Shown piece by piece: positions 32,201-42,584 of a stretch of DNA of 64,000 bases (its first letter is position 1; every line of letters begins with the position of its first letter). The stretch spans positions 62,001 through 126,000 of the forward strand of contig JAPMXV010000022.1 of the NCBI GenBank assembly GCA_026936335.1, given 5' to 3'. The position numbers were made by a program, and so were the translations under genes. The notes under the pieces were generated by a model, which did not search any database, had not been told where the DNA came from, and saw only the letters and a list, made by a program, of their open reading frames with translations. Origin of the DNA: Mantamonas sphyraenae (taxonomy: Eukaryota > CRuMs > Mantamonadidae).

Positions 32201-32468
32201 ATATACAAGGTCTGTGTGGTGTGTGTGTGTGTGTGTGTGTGTCGTTTTCATCTTGTATTCTCACCATCGAGGCCGAATTGAGCACCGGGACATCTGCTTC
32301 CCCGTCGTCGTCGCCGCTGCTGCTGATAGAGCTGCCAGTGGACCGTGTGTTGGTGCTCGGTCGACGATTGCCGCTTGTGCCAATGTTGTTCTTCTTTCCC
32401 AGGTCGCCAGCGCGTGCTGCAGCGTCACGCTGCTCAGCTTGTCGGATTCGCTCGAGGATCGAGGACAT
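29235..32468 (-). CDS. Long coiled-coil protein, 995 residues, family unknown
   Basis: Three exons, complement(29235-31514, 31658-32161, 32265-32468), join in phase 0. About 170 residues of Ser/Thr-rich disorder (starting SSILERIRQAEQRDAAARAG) precede roughly 650 residues of nearly unbroken heptad coiled coil rich in Glu, Ala and Gln. The C-terminal 150 residues hold an acidic Ser/Thr patch, two copies of NLLATRQARTASNAS about 35 residues apart, and a charged helix (LEERKRQLEERKRQREL). It resembles golgins or centrosomal tethers in shape only. The first intron contains a long GT tract. I do not recognise a family. Confidence 0.75.
32215..32243. repeat. Intronic GT/CA microsatellite
   Basis: About fourteen GT units lie in the first intron of the coiled-coil gene, read as CA on the transcribed strand close to the donor site. 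A second GT tract at 32712-32742 lies between this gene and the 3' end of the next. Confidence 0.9.
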
Positions 32469-32711
32469 CTTTGCGTTTGCCACACCGCCGCTAGACCACC
32501 ATTCGTCAATTCCTGTTTGCAAAACAGCGCGCCGTCGTACACAATCGTCACCCCACGCACATACGACACACACACATCAAATGAAGTCACGATCAGGTCA
32601 CAACGTTGTTAGTGACGGCTAGGGGGAGGGGGGAAAGGGGGGAAGTCCATGGACGGGGCACAAACTCACATTTAGAATGTGTTTGGAACGTGTGTTTCGA
32701 ACCAAAGCGCT

Positions 32712-32745
<34 letters not shown>

Positions 32746-32763
32746 ATAAAGACGTGGTTGTTC

Positions 32764-35700
32764 TCAGGCTTTGACCTTCTGAAGGTGCGGGGGACGATGA
32801 CCAAGGAGGATGTAGAACAAGCCCACAAGGCCCATGTTGAGAGCAGCGTTTGCATCACGGTCAACACAGCGTCGACGGTAGTCGATGGTTGGGTTGATAT
32901 TGCTTGCAAGTGACATGGCCGTGCCATTCACGGTGGTCTGGTGTGTTCGGAGAAACGAGTTCGAGGAGCAGGAACATCGCTTCTGCCGGCCCAATGGGGC
33001 ATGCGAGCCGAGATCTGGTGCATAGTCCATCTCTGCACCACAGTTGGCACACGTCTTGGAGGTGTAAAACTCGTTACAGCGCAGCACGATGTGCGAGCGG
33101 GCGATGTACTGGACAGTCTTCTTGAAACCGCCGCTCTCGCCACGCCACGATACGCTCCCGACAATGTAGATGACCATCCTTGGGTTCTGGTTGTCTCGAG
33201 GGCGGGATGCGTTCGCCATGAGCTGCTGAGTGTGTGCGTGTCGTCGTGTTCGATGCTTCTTGCCGACGCGGCCGTCCGGGTCTCTCCCTGCAGCTGTGTG
33301 CCTTGCTAGGCTGTGCGTGTGATCGTTGATCTTTCGCTCGTGGTGTGGCACAGTCGGTACTTTCCACCACCGCCCAAGGACAGCGTCTGCCCCTCCGCTC
33401 GACGACTCAATCTGTGCGCAGAGTGTGTTGGTTGCAAGTTTTCCCGGATCGATCAGGCAGAGTTGGATGCGTGTCTCCAGCAGTGCCTTGGTCTCCAGAG
33501 TTTCCTCGTCCGTGAGTGTGGGTCGTAGCCGCAGCGTGTGCAGATCAACGGCGACAGGGTCCCCTGCAGGCAAGGCAACTCCGGCTTCACCCATCCCCTG
33601 CAACACCTCCCGTCCGCCAAGGAGGGTGCCAACGCGCTCGTGGCCGAGCAGATGGCACAAGCGTAGCACTGTGATGAGTTGTGTCTGGTGTGTGGCCTCG
33701 TCTTTAAGCGCTTTCTGCAGCAACGGGATGGCGTACGAGGCACTGCGTCGCTCAGGCACCACGAGCTCCAACAGCGAGAAGAGTGGCTGATCCCGGCCCA
33801 TGTACTTGGACCAGAACGACCTGAGCATGGCCATTGATCCCTGGGTATGCCATCCTTGTGCTTTGGCGATTTCACCAGCAACCACCAACGTACCGGTCAT
33901 TGTAGCCAGCTTCCTCTGCGACAAGTTCGCTACACGTGGACACAGCAGAAACGACAACACCGGCGCGGCTGTTGCACGTGCTTCTTGTGCATCATGCGAC
34001 AGTGCGTCGCCCAGCAAGTTGTGCTTGGAGAACCGATCGATCTGCGTGACCACTTGCTGGGCAAGCCTGCTCGTGCCCTTCGATGTGAATGCCCACTTTG
34101 CGATGGCCTTGTTGGCATCAAGCACTCTGTCGCCGGCCTCTTGCACTTTCTGCGCGACGCCAGCGTACTCACTGCCCAGCAGTGCCGCCACCGGTTTGGA
34201 TCGCAGGATCTTCAACTGCGCGTGCGGGGCGATGTAGATATCTGGAGATAGCGAGCGCCCTTTCTTGGGAAGGCCAACGCTGTGTCCTTGTGCAGCAGCT
34301 TTTGAAAAAGCGCCCCAGGCTTGATGGCGGTTTGGGCGTCGTTTCCGGCCAAAGAAGGTGTCTGCATCGCTTAGGTGCGAGCGTTGCAGCTGCTCGCGCA
34401 ACAAGGCAACTGCATCATCAAATTCGCTGTCTTCTTTGCCGTCCCGATTGCCAAAATGGACGCCCAGCTTCAATAGTCTCTGTTCGACCGCAATCTCGCC
34501 TTCGCCGAGCAATGTCGCAATAGCTGACACAGCGAGATCCTGGGGAACTTTGTCGATTGTAGCCAGTGATTGGATGTCTTTGGCGAGTAGATAACGCGTC
34601 AGCATCCCTTCAAGCTCGCCCAAAACGCTCTTGGACGACTCATCCAGGATCTTGGTCACAACAGGCCACATCGCTGTGTCTCCACTTGACCACATGTGAT
34701 CGTTGCTGTGTGGATAGAGAGCCAGCAGAACGCTGTCGTTCTCATCCGGTTCGTCCACAGTATCAAACACGCCTGGTGTTGACCAGGACGTGTCCCATGT
34801 GCTCGTTGTGTCGACTCGCAGCACGAGGAAGCGATGGGTGGGTTCTGCTCCTCGCAACACCATGCAGATTTCTCTCATGAAAGACAGCATCAGCTTGTCG
34901 TTGTCGTAAAAGTACTGGTCAGGCAAGATCACTTCGTCAACGGACGTCGGGGATTGCACGCTGCTGGTTGCCTCGTCGCTGGTAGTGGTTGTGGTGGTGG
35001 TGGTTGTGGTGCTGTTGTTGCTGGTGCTGTTGTTGCTGTTGGTGCTGCTGCTGGTGCTGCTGCTGGTGCTGCTGCTGGTGCTGCTGCTGGTGCTGCTGCT
35101 GGTGCTGCTGCTGGTGCTGCTGCTGGTGCTGCTGCTGGTGCTGCTGCTGGTGCTGCTGCTGGTGCTGCTGCTGGTGCTGCTGCTGGTGCTGCTGGTGTTG
35201 CGAGCCGAACGTCGAGGCCCCTCCTGCGGGGCGTTGTACCCCAGCTCTCTCAAGCCACGCTGCACATACGCAATACCCGACGCAGCGTACACTGCGTGCT
35301 CCACCATGGCGGTCAGCTTTGCACCACGTGCAAGCACGCTCATCGCCCCGAAGTCATCGCCTTTGTGGCCAGAGAGCTCCACCGTCCGTCTGGAGTCAAA
35401 GGAGTGCATACCGAATGGGAAAATGTCCTCTTTGGGCCCTTGTGGTGTGGCTGACAGGCTCACGATTTCCTTGGCCACCTCCTCCTTCAGCTGCGCTGAT
35501 TTCGCCTTGCGGTAGTGACCGACCAAAGTGTCACCCAGTCGCTGTGTCAGATCACGGCCGAGTCGGTGAGCCTCGGCTTCCTGGTTCAACAGATCGTCTG
35601 CCTGCTCACGTGCGGTCTCCAAGCGTACGAGAGCCTCGCTCTCAGCGTGACTTCGTTGCCCCATGGACGAAACGTACGCCGTCGCGATGCGCGCAGCGCT

Positions 35701-38294
35701 GTGTGTCCAGAAGCGGGCGATTCCCACCAACACGTCCTTGTTGGTGTCCTCCCCGTGGACGTGCAGGCGCACGTCGTTGCGGCCTTGCTGGGTCACGCGA
35801 ACCATGGCGTACCCACACACCGTCTGGTAGAACTGCTCGTTCAGCGTCGCCTTCAGCCAGTCTAGTCCTTCCAATGGGAATGGCTCGTTGTACAGTAGCA
35901 CGTAGTCTGCCTTCTCGTATCCGGCTGAGAAGAACACCCGCTGTTCCCCCCCCTCTGCCTCATCTGCTTCCTCCCCGGGCTCGTGGGCCCCATCACTGCC
36001 CTCGTTCTCACCCACTGCTTCCACCCCGGGCTCGTGGGCCCCATCACTGCCCTCGTTCTCACCCACTGCTTCCTCCCCGGGCTCGTGGGCCCCATCACTG
36101 CCCTCGTTCTCACCCACTGCTTCCTCCCCGGGCTCGTGGGCCCCATCACTGCCCTCGTTCTCACCCACTGCTTCCTCCCCGGGCTCGTGGGCCCCATCAC
36201 TGCCCTCGTTCTCATCCACTGCTTCATCCCCGGGCTCGTGGGCCGCCTCACTGCCCTCGTTCTCACCCACTGCTTCATCCCCGGGCTCGTGGGCCGCCTC
36301 ACTGCCAGCGTCCTCCTCGCCTGCCACCTCGCTTTCCGCCCCGTCGTCCTGTAGCTCCACGGGCTGATCCACAGAACTTGGGTTCAAAAGAACACGTGCA
36401 AGCGGATTGCTGGGTGCGACTGTCCATGTGCGTACAGAAACGCGCTTCAGACGCGGCGCTTTTCCCTTCCGCAGGCCTGGTTGTAGCATCATGATGCTCT
36501 CCACCGGCATTTTCGCACCTGCACCATCGGCAAACTGCAAATTGGGGCCATCTTCAATGAAGGCCTTCGCATTTCCCTTCAGCGAGACCATCATGCGGGA
36601 CACGGAGGTTGCGGTGTTGAGCACTTGGATCAGCTGCTGCAATTCGGAAAGCGTGTACGCAGACCCAAAGTATGTCCTCGCTGCAATCATTTTGACCAGG
36701 GTGGCGCTCCGGTAGCCCAGTTTTGACACAGACTTCCACAGTTTGTCGTACTGAGTCTGATTCCATGCCTTCCTGTCGTCCACGTACTGATCGTCCAGAC
36801 CCAACTGGCCCTTGGCCGCCGCAAAGCATGACTGCCAGAGTACCATGTCGCCCGTTTCCTTTGCTAGTTCCACATGCTTGTCCAGCCAGGCGAAGGTGTG
36901 CGGCTTTTTCTGCTGCTTCAGCTTCATGAGCTCCTCCCAAAACGTTTCGGCATCGTTCAACAACCCAGCCTCCTGCGCCATACGAGCAATGGGGAGCGGA
37001 GCTCGCAGCCAGGTTGTGCAGATGTCGCCTCGGCCAGCTGCCAGTGCCACCTCGGCACCTTCTCGGCGACTTGCAGGCACAAGCGCGTGCCAGGTGTATG
37101 TCGTTGGGTGCACGATGTACAGAGTCTTGGGTGTGCGTGGGGCACAGAAGAAGAAATCTGAATCCACAGCGATGACCACAAAAATCTTGGTGCTCTCCTG
37201 GAACGCCGCGACGATGGTGTCGTCTGCGGGGAATCCGGGAAGGGACACAACACTGATAGTGTTTTCACTCTTGAAGCGGTCGTTCAGTGCTTCAGTAAGC
37301 TTCACATACGCCTCCTCCTTCGACAGTGGCTTCTGCGAGTGTGTGTGTGTGTGTGTGTGTCAAGTCAGCCATGCGCAATCCTCTAATCCCACCAACTCGC
37401 CTTCACTTACATCCAACTCTTTGGCCGTGTGACGGGCCATTTGTCGCACAGTGTACATCATGTGCGATGGCCTTTTGGGGTCCTTGACATCGAACAACGA
37501 CCGGTGGCGATCTACGTGCACAGTGAGAGTCGCCGTAACACCGGAGGACAAAACGCCCGTTTGCAAGGTGTTGACGGCATCTCCAACTGCTGTGCATGCA
37601 TTCTCAAGTGACCCACTGCTTGGTGGCTTGCCTGCGTAGCCATGGAGCCCAGTGGGATAGTCTGTGATGCGTGCGTGTCCTTTGTGTGAGCGCCCGCCCC
37701 ATCTCCTCTCCGTCGCGCGCAGCTCGGCAAATATGCCCTCTTCATCGTTGAAACTGCAGGGTTGGGTGCTCGTGCAGTTGCAACGTGTCCAAGTACACTT
37801 ATAGACGTTGAAGCCCACATTTACATGCAGACGTCAAACGGCTATTTTAAATTCGCGCGCGCGCTGGGCGTTGCCAGACCCAGTACGCACCCATAATCAA
37901 TAGTCCACTCACATTGAGGCCCGAGATCCAATGCCACGTGCATGCCGCTATTCGTGCTGCTGCTTTCCATGGCGGTGTTGGCATCTGCGTGCATCTTGAT
38001 TTGCTGCAGAGCATCAGCGACGCTAGATGCCGCTGAGGAGTGCGACTGGGCAATCACTTGGTCCCTGATGCCGGTTTTCTGTTGGCTGTACCTCTTGCGG
38101 GGATACACCTGTCCCCAGAGGCCCAGCTCAGCCTGCTCATGATTGACAACGGCAACATCGAGTGCGGCAAACTTGTGGCCGAGACGGGTCACCGGCTCGT
38201 CCTGAATCGTGACACTTGCCACATGTGGTAGTGACAACACACTGCGTTGTGCCGACTTGGCGACCTTCTCTTCACTCCTCGTGAGTGAAACCAT
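32764..38294 (-). CDS. Giant protein: FEN/XPG-like PIN nuclease plus TnpB/Fanzor-like RuvC nuclease
   Basis: Three exons, complement(32764-37332, 37411-37661, 37913-38294), encode 1733 residues. The C-terminus is TnpB/Fanzor-like: RuvC-I Asp in CLIDPGK (about residue 1506), RuvC-II Glu in CNEFYTSKTCANCG (about 1632) with the zinc ribbon, and RuvC-III Asp in CVDRDANAALNM (about 1704). The second Cys pair is CxC (RCSCS) instead of CxxC. Near residues 130-280, HVALDLGP, FDVKDPKRPS, GFPADDTIVAAF and VVIAVDSDFFFC resemble the acidic motifs of FEN1/XPG-type PIN nucleases. In between lie seven 17-residue repeats (EGSDGAHEPGEEAVGEN), a long uncharacterised region and about thirteen TSSS units. Fanzor proteins are RNA-guided DNA nucleases linked to transposons; no terminal repeats are obvious here. 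Confidence 0.75.
35037..35206. repeat. 12-bp coding minisatellite (TSSS units)
   Basis: About thirteen copies of a 12-bp unit, in frame in the giant nuclease gene, encode a Thr-Ser-Ser-Ser linker on the minus strand and grade into an Asn/Ser/Thr-rich part. The linker separates the middle region from the part leading to the RuvC domain. Confidence 0.95.
35969..36310. repeat. 51-bp coding minisatellite, seven units
   Basis: Seven near-identical 51-bp units spaced exactly 51 bp (marker positions 35977, 36028, 36079, 36130, 36181, 36232, 36283) encode acidic 17-residue repeats with the core AHEPGEEAVGEN. Central copies are almost identical, outer ones have a few substitutions, which suggests recent unequal exchange. 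It is not a CRISPR array: there are no unique spacers and it is coding. Confidence 0.95.
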
Positions 38295-38806
38295 AACGAA
38301 GATCGATCTAGTTGCTTCCGACCGGGCTTCTTGTAGCCCAGTCAGCGAGAGACACCCGGGTAGACACGAGAGTCAACACACTCGTCAGTCACGGTGTGGG
38401 GTGTTCGCGCGATCACATCAATCCGTATCACTGGGAGAAACCATTCCTGGCAAAGTCTGCACAGCGCATCCGCACATTCTCCTTCTATCGAATTCTGCGC
38501 ACTCCGAGAGTGTGACTGGACAAGCGGCTTGTACACATTGTACACGTTGTGGACGACATTTGTCTGGATTGGGCTGCCACTGTGCGATGCAATGGATAAC
38601 GGTGTTTGGGAGAGCGCGAAGGGTGGCAGCGCAGGCAGCTATTGACGGGGGTGACGCGAGCAGTGGGAGCAGATGCAGGATTGATTCGTTTATCGCAAGA
38701 TATCATGGCCATCTTGGATCTCACTGGCAAATAGCTGCGCAGTCGACCGCCAAAGGAGTTCGTCGGACGCACGCTCAATTGAAAACCCCTGAACCTCCAA
38801 GCAAAA
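38295..38806. other. 512-bp region upstream of the giant nuclease gene
   Basis: No convincing gene. It lies between the nuclease start and the 3' end of the Ser/Thr kinase gene, so it should hold the nuclease promoter and 5' UTR, and perhaps an upstream exon. Base composition looks less GC-rich than the surroundings. Short inverted repeats are visible: GGGCT/AGCCC around 38324-38340 and ACGAG/CTCGT around 38361-38381. A short minus-strand open frame (38342-38545) lacks support. Confidence 0.5.
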
Positions 38807-40054
38807 TCACACCTCGTCATGGTTACCGCTAAAGCTGTCTGTGTCCCTGTCCGTGAATGTGCTGTTGCTGTTGCAGTTGCTGCTGCTGCTGCTGCTGCTG
38901 CTGCTTCCTGCGCTGCACTCCACTTCCTCCAGCGCCTCGGCGTGAACTTGAACTTGGCCCTCCTTTTTGCCACCCTGCAACGCTTCCTGCACCCACGCAG
39001 TCTCCCGTAGGTCGTCGATGGTCGCTCGTTCATCCGGTTCGATGCGCAGACACATCTGCAGCACCTGCCTGCACTCTGCAGACAATTGTTGGTTCAGCTC
39101 CTTGTCAAAGACGTAGCTGCCTGTGCGCATCAATTCGAGAAACTCGGGGGTGCGACGCAACGTGGTGCGCACCTGAAATGGAAAGAAACCAGCAAGGGAA
39201 GCAAAGAGCAGCACTCCCAGAGCCCAGATGTCGGCTGCCCTAGAGTAGAATCGGTCGCCGCGCCACACCTCGGGCGCAGCATAGGGCTTGGAGCCGACAA
39301 ACACGGCTGTGCTCGAGTGCAACACATGTTCCTCCTCCACAGCCAGGCCAAAGTCGCAGATGATGGCACGCAGCTTGTCATGGCGGTCGTCCAAAAGGAC
39401 ATTCTCCAGCTTCAGATCGCGATGCACAAGACCCTGGCCGTGGATATACTCCAGGCCACAGAGAAGTTGGACAAACACGCTCTGCATGGTGGCTTCGTCC
39501 ATGCTGCCCTTGCTCATGGCCATTTCCAGCAGATCCCCCTGGTTGGCCAATTCGCTCACCACAAACGCGGTCTCATGTTCCTCTTCCACCACAATGCGAT
39601 GCACATGCAGCACGTTCTCGTGCCTCATCTTGCTCAGCAATTTCAGCTCCGCCTGCGCATGAGCGATGTTGTCCGCCCCGCGGATGATCTTCACCGCCAC
39701 CGAGTTTGTGATTTTCCCATCTTCCTTTTCCACGTGCCCCGCAGACACCTCCTTGGCCCCTGTGCCACAAGCGTCTGCACATCCCTTGTTCGATACACTT
39801 TGCACAAATGTGTTTTCGTCTCCGACGCTGTTGCTGTCGCTGCTCAGCTCACTGGCTCCTTGCCCACCCTTGGTGTTGCCGTTGCTGCTCGAGACCCATT
39901 TCCCGAGAACAACCTGTGCGAACGAGCCCTGTCCCAGCACGCGCTGTGCAAAAATGGTCCGTCCCGCACCAATATCCACATGAGTAGGCATGGGAAAGCG
40001 CAAGAACTGCTCGCTGGTTGCCTCCAGCAGCTCAACTTCCGCGTTGATTTTCAT
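38807..40054 (-). CDS. Serine/threonine protein kinase (CAMK-like)
   Basis: Single exon, 415 residues, from the first ATG. The kinase domain spans about residues 30-350: GQGSFAQVVLG loop, VAVKIIRG lysine, KMRHENVLHVHRI, the catalytic loop VHRDLKLENVLL, CDFGLAVEEE, GSKPYAAPEVW, the helix F region RAADIWALGVLLFASLAG and a closing MCLRIEPDERATI. All catalytic residues are present. An insertion of about 50 Ser/Gly/Asn-rich residues lies between the glycine loop and the lysine strand. The LENVLL loop and SLAGFFPF point to the CAMK/AMPK side of the kinome. The tail is a poly-Ser/Asn stretch. Specific family not resolved. Confidence 0.85.
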   Translation of the reverse strand: MKINAEVELLEATSEQFLRFPMPTHVDIGAGRTIFAQRVLGQGSFAQVVLGKWVSSSNGNTKGGQGASELSSDSNSVGDENTFVQSVSNKGCADACGTGAKEVSAGHVEKEDGKITNSVAVKIIRGADNIAHAQAELKLLSKMRHENVLHVHRIVVEEEHETAFVVSELANQGDLLEMAMSKGSMDEATMQSVFVQLLCGLEYIHGQGLVHRDLKLENVLLDDRHDKLRAIICDFGLAVEEEHVLHSSTAVFVGSKPYAAPEVWRGDRFYSRAADIWALGVLLFASLAGFFPFQVRTTLRRTPEFLELMRTGSYVFDKELNQQLSAECRQVLQMCLRIEPDERATIDDLRETAWVQEALQGGKKEGQVQVHAEALEEVECSAGSSSSSSSSSNCNSNSTFTDRDTDSFSGNHDEV

Positions 40055-40524
40055 GATCTTATTTGTCAAACGTCCCTTGCTCCCCGCGTTGATTGTGTGT
40101 CTCCTCTCTGGTGATAGACAAGTGCGCCTTGGTGATTGGTTGAAGATGATGTGTTTCTATCTGCTGATGCTGGTGCAGCGATGACGGTGTGGAGACCCTG
40201 CGCGCGCGTGTACGGGGGAGGTTGAATTCGAAGGCCGTTGAATTTTTGGCGCCAGAAGCGCACTTTGTGTTTCCATCTCCATGCCAACTCGCGACGCTTT
40301 CACACTGCACAAACCCGGCTGCAAAGACACAAAATACACACACAAACACAATTGCACACGCATGACGAACCGCGGCAGCTCTGCATGCGCTGGGACGACC
40401 AAGACACATTCGATTTTGCACACATCGACACACACACACACACAAGCACACACCTAGACACCCAATCAACACCGCACCCAACCAAAACACCATACAACCC
40501 GTGGATACTAAAACACACGCAAAA
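40055..40524. promoter_or_regulatory. Divergent promoter between kinase and PRC1 genes
   Basis: A 470-bp gap between start codons, the longest head-to-head spacer in the window. It holds an inverted CCAAT (GATTGG near 40133), a GC/purine block, and TTTTTGGCGCCAGAAG at about 40243-40258, which contains an exact E2F consensus (TTTSSCGC). CA-rich microsatellite follows towards PRC1 (about 40432-40450). The functional reading is inference. Confidence 0.45.
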
Positions 40525-42482
40525 ATGGAAACCATTCAACATCAGTACGAAACCACGCTGACGATTCTGCAGGACTTGTGGGGTCAGATCGGCCTGAACG
40601 AGGACGAGCAACAGCAAGAGACGCACACACTGCACGCAAACGTGATGGAAGCGTTCCAGAAGCACATCGCAAGCACGCGGGAGCAAGTGGACGAGCTCAA
40701 CGCGGCTGTGCTGGACAACGACCAGCAGCTGCAAACCATTGCCAGCCGACTTGGCCAGAAGATCACGCCAGAGTCCCAGAATTTCGCCACGCTTCTGCAG
40801 CAGTGTGAAGCATCACAACAACAGCTGCAAGAGTGGGAAGGCGTAAGTGGAATCACAGCCCATGGCCGCCGCAGGCAAACGCTGCACAGAAAGCGCGGGC
40901 CGGCCGTTGCCTTTTCCAGATTTTAAACACCGATTGCACACACGCGCTGACACCGCCCCTCTACGTGACACAGAAACGCGACGAACGGATGGAGGAGCTT
41001 CAATTTGCCCTGGACGAGCTGTCGGCCGTGTGGGATGAGCTGGAGTGGCCTGCCGACAAGCGTGAGGGCCTCACGGAGCTGGGCGACGATCTGAGCGACA
41101 ACTTCCACACCCTGGTCCAGAAGGAAGTCAGCAAGGCGTACGAGGAACGTTCGACACGCCAACGCACAGTCAAGGCTCTGTACCTGCAGATCACGGCACT
41201 GTGGGCAGAATTGCAGCAGGAGCCAGAGAGCGCGTTTGAAAAGACCATTGCGCACGAACGCACCGAGATTGGCGTGACTGCAACCACGATGGCATCGTTG
41301 CAGGACACGCTGAGTGCCCTGTCCAAGGTGAAGCAAGAGCGTGAAGAGCAGGTGCGTGACTACGCCGTGGCCATCACCAAGCTGTGGGATCTGTTGCAGG
41401 TGGACGAAGACCACCGCGAACACTTTTTCTCGCACCACACGGGCCTGGGCAAGGCCGTGCTCGACGCCTGTCAGAAGGAACTGGACAGCATGACTGAACT
41501 CAAGGACCTCAAGATGCGCGAGCTGGTAGAACAGGCACGCGGCCAGCTGGTGGAGCTGTGGGACGCCATGCACCTGAGCCAGCCCGAACGCGACGCCTTT
41601 GCAGCCTTTTCCGTGACCGATGGCTACGACGAGGCGCTGCTGCAGACGCACCAGGCAGAGATTGAGGCCACACGGGAGAAGCTGATGGCCATGCAACCGC
41701 TGCTGAAGCTGATTCATCGCCGCGAGGACATCCGCTCGCAGGCCAAGGAGATGAAGCGAAAGGCGGCCGACCCGCAACGGCTGCTCAGCAAGAAGAGCGA
41801 CGCAGGACGGCTGCTGCGTGAAGAGAAGATCCGCGCCATGATTCGCAAGGACCTTCCGCGCATCGAGGCCAAGCTGGAGAAGGAGTGTGCCGCGTGGGCA
41901 GAGGAGTACGGAAGCCCCTTTGTGTACGCAGGCGTGCCCTTTATCGACTTTATGCAGGCTCAGAAGAAGGCCGAGGAGGAGGAGGCCGAGGCTGAGAAGC
42001 GTCGCAAGGAGGAGGAGAAAAAGGCTCGCCTGGCCGACGAGATGATGATGGGCACCACGGCGTCGTCGTCGTCGTCAGCAAGGACTCCGGGCAAGGCTCT
42101 CAAGACACCCGGCAGGCGCACGGTGGGACGCACGCCGCGAAGCAGCGTCAAGAAACCGCGAGCGGGCGCCGTGAGCTCCATCCGTTCGGCGCCGTCTGAC
42201 ACGCTGCGGTCGCCTCTGGTGGAGCGCAGTGGAGCAGGCGGAGCACGATCGCTCAACTCGGCCCACAAGCGAGCTCGCACGCCGCTGTCCAAGGCCACGT
42301 TTGTGTCCATGCAGCAGGACGAGGAGAACCAGGTGGAGAACACGCCGGGCAACAACGCAGGCCGCTCCACCCGCAGCAGCACCAAGGCTGCCCTCAAGAA
42401 GAGCAAGCTGTCCTTTGATGAGCAGCAGGTCACTGAGGACGTGTCATTTGTGGAGGAGGATCTGGAGCTGAGTTTCGCATGA
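40525..42482 (+). CDS. PRC1: PRC1/Ase1/MAP65 microtubule cross-linker
   Basis: Two exons, 40525-40842 and 40974-42482, encode 608 residues. Like PRC1 it is almost wholly helical: an N-terminal dimerisation rod beginning YETTLTILQDLWGQIG, repeated LW blocks (KLWDLLQV; ELWDAMHLS), and the conserved microtubule-binding spectrin region (LLREEKIRAMIRKDLPRIEA, then AWAEEYGSPFVYAG). A basic, Ser/Pro-rich tail with several TP and SP sites (RTPGKALKTPGRRTVGR) follows. PRC1 bundles antiparallel microtubules in the anaphase midzone and is controlled by CDK phosphorylation of such sites. The start is preceded by A-rich sequence. Length close to human PRC1 (620). Confidence 0.88.
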
Positions 42483-42584
42483 TCTGGATCGACTGAACAG
42501 AACCCGCGTGTCATCGACACAATGAAAGCGTTTGCATTCCCCTCGCCATGATGGCACACACTGTTTCGGGTGTTGGGTGACCCG

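Noticed and set aside
35969-36310. Regular 51-bp repeats considered as a CRISPR array
   Set aside because: Units are contiguous with no unique spacers, coding, and in a eukaryotic gene.
34989-36494. Plus-strand Cys/Trp- and Pro-rich frames across the minisatellites
   Set aside because: Products of the 12-bp and 51-bp repeats read on the wrong strand.
37411-37818. Longer version of exon 2 of the giant nuclease starting further upstream
   Set aside because: It needs a poor donor (GTGGAC) or gives an in-frame stop; the GTGAGT donor at 37912 with the CATCACAG acceptor keeps phase and the motif context.
38342-38545. Short minus-strand frame upstream of the giant nuclease, considered as an extra first exon
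   Set aside because: No conserved motif and no clear donor/acceptor pair linking it to the gene; left as non-coding.
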